A DNA stretch of 19,215 bases from CAZMGD01 sp964565705 (lineage in GTDB: Bacteria; Actinomycetota; Acidimicrobiia; Acidimicrobiales; Ilumatobacteraceae). The position numbers were made by a program, and so were the translations under genes. The notes beneath the pieces were generated by a model. It was given only the letters and a program-made list of their open reading frames with translations. It searched no databases and was not told where the DNA came from. The stretch is from the NCBI GenBank assembly GCA_964565705.1, contig CAZMGD010000082.1, positions 1 through 19,215 on the forward strand, read 5' to 3'. This document shows positions 13,848 through 19,215 of this stretch, piece after piece (the first letter of the stretch is position 1; each line of letters opens with the position of its first letter).

Positions 13848-15149
13848 TCAGGGCCTGAGGCCGGAATCGAACGCGGCGACGAGCCGGCCGAAGCTGATCT
13901 GGGCGCCGGGTTCGATGACGCGGGGCTGGTCGGGAGCGAGCCGTTCCCATTGCTGGGCGCCGGCGTTCCAGACGAACGTCCCGTTGGTGGACCCGCGGTC
14001 CACCAGGTACACGTCCCACTCGATCGCCCGGACCTCGGCGTGCACGCGCGAGATCGTGTTCTGCGAGTCGACGAGGACCGCCGGCGCCGCCGAGCCGTTG
14101 CGGACTGCCGGATCGTCGTCGGGGTCTCGCCCGAACACGAGGTTGCCGGTGATGCTGTAGAACGTGCCGTCGGCGAAGGTGATCACGCCGAGGGCCGGGC
14201 GTACGTCCTCGGTCAGCACGAAGCTGGCCTGGTGCATGGCGATGCCGCAGACCGCGCAGAACCGGGCGCGCGGATCGTTGAAGTGATCGCGCGAGCAGCG
14301 CAGGCCGGCGACGCGAACGACGGCCGGCCCGCCGGGAGCGACCGCGGCGGTCTCTGCGGTCGGCGCGAGCGCCGGCGACTCGGCGGTCGGTGCGGGCTGT
14401 TCGGCCGGCACCGGCGCGGGGCCGCCCGCCACGGGCAGCGGCGCGACGTCTGGAAGGTCATCGTCGCTGCTGTCGGCGAGGAGCGACACGAGTGCCGCGG
14501 CGCCGGGATCGACCGACACCTGCGGGCCGTGGCCGTGGCCGGCGTGGTCGTGGTCGACCGGTGCGGGTGCGGGTGCGGGTGCTGGTGCTGGTGCCGGCGC
14601 GACCGGGGGCGGCGTCGCGGTGGTCACGACCTCTGGCTCGCTCGCCGGCTCGGGGGCGGCAGCGGGGGTGGCAGCGGGGGTGGCCACGGCCTGCTGCTCC
14701 CACGGCGTCGGCCCGGCCACGCTGCGCCGCAGCGTGAAGCCGTCGGCTGCGACGACGCCGCTCTCGAAGTCCAGCAGCGGGTCGTCGGCGAGCTGGCCGG
14801 TGGCGAGCAGCTCGATCGTCGCCGCGCCCTGGATCCTCTGCCGTTGCAACGAGGCGCCCGTGACGAGGGGGTGGCCGTCGACCGTGATCGGCGCTCCGCC
14901 GACGGTGAGCACCTCCAAGGCGTCGCCGTCGTCCACGAAGGCGGCGAGCGCGCTGACCGCCGCCCGTGGGATCGAGCGGGCGAGCTCGTCGAGGACGTCG
15001 CTCGCCGGTCGATCGCCGACGAGACCGGTCCAGCTGGCGAACGCGGCGTTGCCGACGGCGTCGGCCACCGCGTACACCGTCGCTCGACCGCTCCGCGCGA
15101 GCCGGCCGCGGCCGGCGCCGAAGTGGGGGATGAGCACGACGTGGTCCAT
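13848..15149 (-). CDS. FHA-domain protein with N-terminal uncharacterised domain and zinc ribbon
   Basis: A 433-residue protein. Residues 1-145 form an alpha/beta domain I cannot name. It includes a SALAAFVDDGDALEVLTVGGAPITVDG stretch that faintly recalls PP2C strand patterns but lacks its metal-binding aspartates. Residues 150-280 are low-complexity Ala/Pro, with a His-rich patch DHDHAGHGHG (199-208). A compact zinc-ribbon-like knuckle follows, with Cys285, His289, Cys298 and Cys301. The C-terminal FHA domain (about 325-430) keeps Gly340-Arg341, Ser367-Arg-Val-His and STNGTF. No membrane segment. ATG 15149 is preferred over the adjacent GTG 15152 because AGGAG lies five bases upstream of it. 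The ATG shares one base with the kinase stop (TGATG), so the two are coupled. It is the likely phosphothreonine reader of that kinase. Confidence 0.88.
   Translation of the reverse strand: MDHVVLIPHFGAGRGRLARSGRATVYAVADAVGNAAFASWTGLVGDRPASDVLDELARSIPRAAVSALAAFVDDGDALEVLTVGGAPITVDGHPLVTGASLQRQRIQGAATIELLATGQLADDPLLDFESGVVAADGFTLRRSVAGPTPWEQQAVATPAATPAAAPEPASEPEVVTTATPPPVAPAPAPAPAPAPAPVDHDHAGHGHGPQVSVDPGAAALVSLLADSSDDDLPDVAPLPVAGGPAPVPAEQPAPTAESPALAPTAETAAVAPGGPAVVRVAGLRCSRDHFNDPRARFCAVCGIAMHQASFVLTEDVRPALGVITFADGTFYSITGNLVFGRDPDDDPAVRNGSAAPAVLVDSQNTISRVHAEVRAIEWDVYLVDRGSTNGTFVWNAGAQQWERLAPDQPRVIEPGAQISFGRLVAAFDSGLRP
14561..14600. repeat. Hexanucleotide low-complexity tract coding for Ala-Pro repeats
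   Basis: Six consecutive GTGCGG-like hexamers (GTGCGG three times, GTGCTG twice, then GTGCCG) encode alternating Ala-Pro (about residues 184-197) on the minus strand in the linker of the zinc-ribbon/FHA protein. Such tracts change length by slippage. Ala-Pro runs form stiff extended linkers. Confidence 0.7.
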
Positions 15150-16021
15150 CACGGCTCCTCGGTGGGGACAGGGGGAGGGGCAAGGCCGGCCGGCGGTGCC
15201 GACTGGGCCAGCGAATCGGCGATTCCGCCGATGATCGCGGCGACCTCGGCGGCCGTGACGGGCCGGTGTGTCACGTCGCGGTCCACGCAGGCGGCGATCA
15301 GATCGGCTTCGTCGGCGGAGAGCAGGTCGGCGCGGACGTTCGGCGGCTGGCGCAGGATCGCCCGCACGGCGAGCATCGCGTCGCCGTCGGTCTCCACCGG
15401 GTGGAGGTGGGTGCCCGTCAGCGCGTGGTGCAACACGGCGCCCAGCGAGTAGATGTCGGTGGACCGCCCGGCGGGATCGCCCAGCAGCAGCGCCGGGTCG
15501 ATGAAGCCGATCGAAGCCAGCGGCGCCATCGACGTGACCGACCCGCCGCCCAGCTGCGCCAGGCCGAGGTCGGAGAGACAGGCGTCGACCGGTGCGGTCG
15601 ACCGCAGGAGCACGTTGCCGGGGCGGATGTCACGGTGGGCGATGCCCTGCTCGTGCAGCGCGTGCACCGCTTCCGCGGCCTGTTGCACGGCGCGGAGCTT
15701 GCCGAGGTGGTCGAGCGGTGACGTCGGCGCGGCGAGCGTGCCGCCCTCGCACCACTCCATCGAGTAGAAGAACCAGTCCTCGTGCTGGCCGGCGTCGAAG
15801 AGCCGCACGAGGTGATCGTTCTGGACGCGGTTGAACAGCCGCAGCTCGCGGGTGAATCGGCGGAACGCGGCGTCGTCGCCCCCGGGGACGAGCTTCACCA
15901 CGACCTGGGCGCCGACGTCGCCGAGCCGCGCCGGCGGCGTCGCCAGGAAGAAGCTGCCGTGCGATCCGTCGCCCATCTCCGCGGCGATCGCGTAGTCACC
16001 CACACGTGACGGCGCGTCCAT
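15149..16021 (-). CDS. Atypical Ser/Thr protein kinase, cytosolic
   Basis: A 290-residue kinase domain with little else: no membrane helix, only a Pro-rich end (275-290). Motifs diverge from the Hanks consensus. The glycine loop reads GDGSHGSFF (17-25), Lys43 and Glu59 are present, the catalytic loop is HRDIRPGN (129-136) with Arg133 where Ser/Thr kinases carry Lys, DFG is DLG (151-153), and the APE region reads GFIDPALLL. Asp131, Asn136 and Asp151 remain, so weak or altered activity is possible; a pseudokinase cannot be excluded. ATG 16021 is strongly supported by GGGGAGG five bases upstream; the frame is open to 16135 but without such a site. It is the first gene of a three-gene operon. TACAGT on the minus strand (complement of 16090-16095) is a possible -10 box. 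Confidence 0.85.
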   Translation of the reverse strand: MDAPSRVGDYAIAAEMGDGSHGSFFLATPPARLGDVGAQVVVKLVPGGDDAAFRRFTRELRLFNRVQNDHLVRLFDAGQHEDWFFYSMEWCEGGTLAAPTSPLDHLGKLRAVQQAAEAVHALHEQGIAHRDIRPGNVLLRSTAPVDACLSDLGLAQLGGGSVTSMAPLASIGFIDPALLLGDPAGRSTDIYSLGAVLHHALTGTHLHPVETDGDAMLAVRAILRQPPNVRADLLSADEADLIAACVDRDVTHRPVTAAEVAAIIGGIADSLAQSAPPAGLAPPPVPTEEP

Positions 16022-16129
16022 CAACGCCTCCCCGTGCGTACCGAGCTGCTGTTCATCGATGGAGGTCCCTTCCCACTCGCCCGGCGGGCACTGTAGTAGG
16101 CGACCCGGACGGCCTCGGTGGAACCGCGG

Positions 16130-16159
16130 TTGCATCTTCGTGCCGATCCTTGGTTGAAT
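16130..16159 (+). promoter_or_regulatory. Candidate promoter of the ilv leader
   Basis: TTGCAT (16130-16135) and TTGAAT (16154-16159), separated by 18 bases, are a weak -35/-10 pair; the -10 matches TATAAT at four of six positions. Transcription would begin at about 16166-16168, essentially at the first base of the leader-peptide GTG. That agrees with the lack of a Shine-Dalgarno there and suggests a leaderless transcript, a common arrangement in actinobacteria. Confidence 0.45.
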
Positions 16160-16167
16160 GGCAACCT

Positions 16168-16215
16168 GTGACCGCCGGACACCGCGCCTCCACGCTCGTA
16201 GTACTCATCCGGTAG
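16168..16215 (+). CDS. ilv operon leader peptide, 15 residues with Val-Val-Leu-Ile
   Basis: GTG at 16168 opens a 15-codon frame translating to MTAGHRASTLVVLIR and ending in TAG at 16213-16215. Five of its last six sense codons are Leu, Val, Val, Leu and Ile, the end products controlled by the downstream ilvBNC genes. The stop codon runs straight into the first of two hairpins, the geometry of ribosome-mediated attenuation. No Shine-Dalgarno precedes the GTG, but a candidate -10 box ends eight bases upstream, so a leaderless start is likely. The frame itself is open further upstream, so the exact start is inferred. GTA is used for both Val codons, a rare codon in this GC-rich DNA, which would sharpen ribosome slowing. 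Confidence 0.75.
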   Translation: MTAGHRASTLVVLIR

Positions 16216-16243
16216 GCACGCGCGTCCACATACGCGTGTGCCT
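16214..16243 (+). other. Attenuator hairpin 1 (leader pause or anti-antiterminator stem)
   Basis: The left arm 16214-16225 pairs with the right arm 16232-16243 over 12 pairs, including one G-U pair (16220 with 16237), around the loop CCACAT. It starts within the leader stop codon, so a ribosome stalled at the Val/Leu/Ile codons would cover its left arm. The freed right arm (16233-16240) could then pair, with one bulge, with 16254-16260, which includes the loop and base of the terminator hairpin. That gives a plausible antiterminator of about seven pairs. Confidence 0.65.
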
Positions 16244-16245
16244 GA

Positions 16246-16278
16246 CGACCTCCCACTGCGGGAGGTCGCTTCGTTTTT
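16246..16278 (+). terminator. Intrinsic terminator (attenuator) ahead of ilvB
   Basis: CGACCTCCC (16246-16254) pairs perfectly with GGGAGGTCG (16260-16268) around the loop ACTGC and is followed by CTTCGTTTTT, a textbook Rho-independent terminator. It lies about 50 bases before the ilvB start, with no coding sequence ending there except the leader peptide. A terminator at the head of an operon signals attenuation. It is the only stem-plus-T-run I found in the window. Confidence 0.88.
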
Positions 16279-16327
16279 CCGCCCGATCCACCCGACCACC
16301 GACTCACGACATGGAACCGAGACCACG

Positions 16328-18076
16328 ATGAAGATGACAGGAGCCCAGGCCCTCATCCGCTCCTTGGAGCTGGAGGGTACGGAGGTGATCTTCGGCCTGC
16401 CGGGTGGCTGCATCCTGCCGGCCTACGACCCGCTGCTCGACTCGCCGATCCGTCACATCCTCGTCCGCCACGAGCAGGGCGCCGGCCACATGGCCGAGGG
16501 GTACGCCCACGTGACCGGCCGTCCCGGCGTCGCGATGGTGACCTCGGGCCCGGCGGCCACGAACATGGTCACACCGCTGTGCGACGCCTACATGGACTCG
16601 ATCCCGATGATCGCGATCACCGGCCAGGTGTCCACGGGAGCGATCGGCACCGATGCGTTCCAGGAGTGCGACACGGTCGGCATCACCCGCTCGGTCACCA
16701 AGCACAACGAGCTGATCATGAAGCCCTCGGACGTGCCGCTGGCCGTGCGCCAGGCGTTCCACATCGCGACGACCGGCCGGCCGGGCCCGGTGCTGCTCGA
16801 CGTGCCGAAGGACGTGCTGCAGCTGGAGATGGACTGGTACTGGCCGAGCGACGACGAGGTGGCCGACAGCCTGCCCGGCTACCGCCCCACCACCAAGGGT
16901 CACCAGCGGATGATCAAGGAGGCGGCGCGGCTGATCCTCGCGTCCGAGCGCCCCGTCCTCTACGTCGGCGGCGGCATCCTCAAGGCCCGCGCCGCCGAGG
17001 CGCTGCGCGAGCTGGCCGAGCTGACCGACATCCACGTCGTGACCACGCTGATGGCCCGTGGCGCGTTCCCCGACGACCACCCCCTGTGCCTCGGCATGCC
17101 CGGGATGCACGGCAACGCCACCGCGATCACCGCGCTGCAGAAAGCCGACCTGCTGATCACGCTCGGCGCCCGCTTCGACGACCGCGTCACCGGCAAGGTG
17201 TCGACGTTCGCCCCCGAGGCCAAGATCATCCACGTCGACATCGACCCGGCCGAGCAGGGCAAGGTGCGCCGTCCCGACGTGCCGATCGTCGGCGACTGCC
17301 GCCTCGTCATCGAGGAGATGATCAAGGTGATCCGCGCCCTGCTCGACGGTGGCGAGACCCAGGCCGACACCTCGGCGTGGAAGAGTCGCATCAGCGGGTG
17401 GCGCGAGCAGTTCCCGCTGAGCTACGAGCAGAGCGAGCCCGGCGACGCGCTCAAGCCCCAGTTCTGCCTGGAGCAGATCCGCGACGCAGCGCCCGAGGGC
17501 ACGATCCTGTGCAGCGGCGTCGGCCAGCACCAGATGTGGACCAGCCAGTACTGGAAGTTCAACGAGCCCTACACCTGGGTGAACTCCGGTGGCCTCGGCA
17601 CGATGGGCTTCTCGGTGCCGGCGGCGATCGGCGCCAAGGTCGGCCGCCCCGACCGCACGGTGTGGGCGATCGACGGCGACGGCTGCTTCCAGATGACCGC
17701 CCAGGAGCTGGTGACCGCTGCCGTCGAGCGGATCCCGGTCAAGGTCGGGATCCTCAACAACTCCTACCTGGGCATGGTGCGCCAGTGGCAGGAGATGTTC
17801 TACGAGGAGCGCTACAGCGAGGTGTACCTGTCGCCCGACCTGCCCGACTTCGTCCGCTGGGCGGAGGCGATGGGCTGCGTCGGCATCCGGGTGGAGAGCC
17901 CGGAGGAGGCCGGCCCGGCGATCGACAAGGCCAACTCGATCGACGACCGCCCCGTCGTCGTCGACTTCCGCGTCGACGCCAGCGAGAAGGTGTTCCCGAT
18001 GGTCGCCGCCGGTCACAGCAACGACGACGTCATGCTGCCGGCCGGGCAGCAGGAGCGCCGGGAGTTCCTCCGATGA
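16328..18076 (+). CDS. ilvB: Acetolactate synthase large (catalytic) subunit
   Basis: Thiamine-diphosphate enzyme that condenses pyruvate with pyruvate or 2-oxobutyrate, the first common step to valine, leucine and isoleucine. At 582 residues it has family length. The N-terminal domain has FGLPGG and VRHEQGAGHMAEGYA with catalytic Glu49; a central FAD-binding domain includes GARFDDRVTGK; the C-terminal ThDP motif runs from Gly450-Asp-Gly452 to Asn477-Asn478 and is followed by YLGMVRQWQE. ATG 16328 is chosen because the family N terminus begins there; ATG 16334 is equally close. The frame is open upstream to a GTG at 16238, but that lies inside attenuator hairpin 1. The Shine-Dalgarno is weak (GAG at 16319-16321). 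The stop overlaps ilvN by four bases (ATGA). Confidence 0.97.
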   Translation: MKMTGAQALIRSLELEGTEVIFGLPGGCILPAYDPLLDSPIRHILVRHEQGAGHMAEGYAHVTGRPGVAMVTSGPAATNMVTPLCDAYMDSIPMIAITGQVSTGAIGTDAFQECDTVGITRSVTKHNELIMKPSDVPLAVRQAFHIATTGRPGPVLLDVPKDVLQLEMDWYWPSDDEVADSLPGYRPTTKGHQRMIKEAARLILASERPVLYVGGGILKARAAEALRELAELTDIHVVTTLMARGAFPDDHPLCLGMPGMHGNATAITALQKADLLITLGARFDDRVTGKVSTFAPEAKIIHVDIDPAEQGKVRRPDVPIVGDCRLVIEEMIKVIRALLDGGETQADTSAWKSRISGWREQFPLSYEQSEPGDALKPQFCLEQIRDAAPEGTILCSGVGQHQMWTSQYWKFNEPYTWVNSGGLGTMGFSVPAAIGAKVGRPDRTVWAIDGDGCFQMTAQELVTAAVERIPVKVGILNNSYLGMVRQWQEMFYEERYSEVYLSPDLPDFVRWAEAMGCVGIRVESPEEAGPAIDKANSIDDRPVVVDFRVDASEKVFPMVAAGHSNDDVMLPAGQQERREFLR

Positions 18077-18603
18077 CGAGCGCTCAGAACCACCAGATCC
18101 TGTCGGTGCTCGTCGAGAACCGGCCCGGCGTGCTCGCCCGCGTCGCGGGGCTGTTCGCCCGGCGCGGCTACAACATCGTGTCGCTGGCGGTCGCCCCGAC
18201 CGAGGACGACGGCTTCAGCCGGATCACGATCGTCGTCGACGTCGATTCGGCGCCGCTCGAGCAGATCGTCAAGCAGCTGTTCAATCTGATCGAGGTCGTC
18301 AAGATCAGCGAGCTCGACCCGCGCCGCTCGGTCGAACGGGAGCTGATGATCGCGACCGTGCGCGTCACGTCCGAGGACCGTGGCCAGGTCGTCGAGCTGA
18401 CCAACATCTTCGAGGGCAAGATCCTCGGCGTCGGGGCCGAGGCCCTCACCGTGTCGCTCGAGGGTCACCCGACCAAGATCGACGACTTTGAAGACCTCCT
18501 GCGGAGCTATGGCATCGTGGAGCTGCAGCGCACCGGCCGGATCGCGCTGCCCAAGTTGGAACGAGAGGCGCGCCTGCGTGCCGTGAAGGGAAGGGCAGGC
18601 TGA
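18073..18603 (+). CDS. ilvN: Acetolactate synthase small (regulatory) subunit
   Basis: The 176-residue partner of IlvB that activates it and confers valine feedback inhibition. An N-terminal ACT domain (about 8-80) has ILSVLVENRPGVLARVAGLFARRGYNI, with the glycine and asparagine region used for valine binding. The second half has the usual IlvN C-terminal domain, starting near RELMIATVRV. GGGAG (18060-18064) eight bases before ATG 18073 supports the start, which overlaps the ilvB stop as ATGA. Its own stop shares one base with the ilvC ATG (TGATG). Tight coupling should keep the subunits in step. Also called ilvH in some annotations. Confidence 0.97.
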   Translation: MTSAQNHQILSVLVENRPGVLARVAGLFARRGYNIVSLAVAPTEDDGFSRITIVVDVDSAPLEQIVKQLFNLIEVVKISELDPRRSVERELMIATVRVTSEDRGQVVELTNIFEGKILGVGAEALTVSLEGHPTKIDDFEDLLRSYGIVELQRTGRIALPKLEREARLRAVKGRAG

Positions 18604-19215
18604 TGGCCGCCAATGTGTACTACGAGGCCGACGCCGACGGCTCCATCATCCGTGGCCGCAAGGTCGCGATCATCGGCTACGGCAGCCAGGGCCACGCCCA
18701 CGCCTTGAACCTCAAGGACTCCGGTGTCGACGTCGTCGTCGGCCTGCGCGCCGGATCGAGCTCGGCCTCCAAGGCTGCCGAGCAGGGCCTGCGTGTCATG
18801 TCGATCGCCGAGGCGTCCGCCTACGCCGACGTGGTGATGATCCTGGCTCCCGACACCGAGCAGAAGCGGATCTTCGACGACGACATCGCCCCGAACCTCG
18901 TCGCGGGCAACGCGCTCGCCTTCGCCCACGGCTTCAACATCCGCTATGGCCGCATCGCCCCGCCCGAGGGTGTCGACGTGATCATGATCGCCCCCAAGGG
19001 CCCCGGCCACCTCGTGCGCCGCACCTACACCGAAGGCGGCGGCGTGCCGGCCCTGATCGCCGTCGCCCAGGACGCGACGGGCAAGGCCAAGGACCTCGCC
19101 CTGTCGTACGCCGACGCGATCGGCGGCGCCCGCGCCGGCGTGATCGAGACCACGTTCCCCGAGGAGACCGAGACCGACCTGTTCGGCGAGCAGGCCGTGC
19201 TGTGCGGCGGCCTGA
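18603..19215 (+). CDS. ilvC: Ketol-acid reductoisomerase, N-terminal part (cut by window edge)
   Basis: The first 204 residues of the NADPH- and Mg-dependent enzyme that isomerises and reduces acetolactate, or acetohydroxybutyrate, directly after IlvBN. The Rossmann motif IIGYGSQGHAHALNLKDSG is clear, with the loop Arg49 to Ser54 (RAGSSS) that usually selects NADPH. Catalytic and metal residues seen are His109 in AHGFNIRYG, Lys132 in PKGPGH, and Asp192 and Glu196 in TDLFGEQ. The length up to the edge suits a class I (short) enzyme, but the helical C-terminal domain is beyond 19215. ATG 18603 shares its A with the ilvN stop codon, so it is translated by coupling. Confidence 0.97.
   Translation, partial: MAANVYYEADADGSIIRGRKVAIIGYGSQGHAHALNLKDSGVDVVVGLRAGSSSASKAAEQGLRVMSIAEASAYADVVMILAPDTEQKRIFDDDIAPNLVAGNALAFAHGFNIRYGRIAPPEGVDVIMIAPKGPGHLVRRTYTEGGGVPALIAVAQDATGKAKDLALSYADAIGGARAGVIETTFPEETETDLFGEQAVLCGGL

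Noticed and set aside
12957..15452. Plus-strand open frame of 831 codons opposite the FHA and coiled-coil genes
   Set aside because: Low-complexity Arg/Gly/Val sequence with no domain; the minus-strand genes have recognisable FHA and coiled-coil features with good ribosome sites.
16238..16327. GTG at 16238 as the ilvB start
   Set aside because: It lies in the right arm of attenuator hairpin 1, and the extra 30 residues are not part of the family. ATG 16328 fits the conserved N terminus.
16304..18016. Minus-strand open frame of 570 codons opposite ilvB
   Set aside because: Antisense shadow of ilvB, whose thiamine-diphosphate motifs are unmistakable.
1..19215. Mobile element, prophage or recent transfer
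   Set aside because: No transposase, integrase, tRNA-adjacent repeat or change of base composition was seen; housekeeping genes lie at both ends.

Overview
The window is high-GC DNA packed with genes. It has GTG and TTG starts, overlapping stop/start junctions, Ser/Thr kinases with FHA proteins, and an ilvBNC operon behind a transcription attenuator. This fits the Actinomycetota, and gene content and style suggest an Acidimicrobiia (Ilumatobacter-like) chromosome. The taxonomic call is inference. I see no insertion sequence, phage gene, tRNA, rRNA or CRISPR array.

Layout. (1) 1-1743: divergent housekeeping genes, inositol-3-phosphate synthase (minus strand, cut by the left edge) and folD. 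(2) 1744-1973: a convergent gap holding two near-identical 56-bp palindromic repeats. (3) 1974-6664: a signalling module made of a Ser/Thr kinase with an unusual C-terminal half, a divergent membrane-anchored Hsp70-like ATPase with an extracytoplasmic domain, and a small FHA protein translationally coupled to the Hsp70. (4) 6748-12881: membrane genes, namely a CPA2-type cation:proton antiporter with a nucleotide-binding-like tail, an MMPL/RND transporter, and a phytoene-dehydrogenase-like FAD oxidoreductase just behind it. (5) 12939-16021, minus strand: a second phospho-signalling operon in the order divergent kinase, zinc-ribbon/FHA protein, membrane-anchored coiled-coil protein. (6) 16130-19215: the branched-chain amino acid operon, with a promoter candidate, a 15-residue leader peptide ending in Val-Val-Leu-Ile codons, two hairpins (the second an intrinsic terminator), then ilvB, ilvN and ilvC with overlapping junctions. 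ilvC is cut by the right edge.

How the parts work together. ilvB, ilvN and ilvC encode consecutive activities of valine/isoleucine synthesis, and the leader suits feedback by charged branched-chain tRNA. The two kinase/FHA modules each pair a kinase with a phosphothreonine reader and a single-pass membrane protein with an extracytoplasmic domain. I infer two independent envelope-sensing circuits. The first, which combines a kinase fused to a dynamin-partner-like tail with a transmembrane Hsp70, is the best candidate here for an undescribed system.
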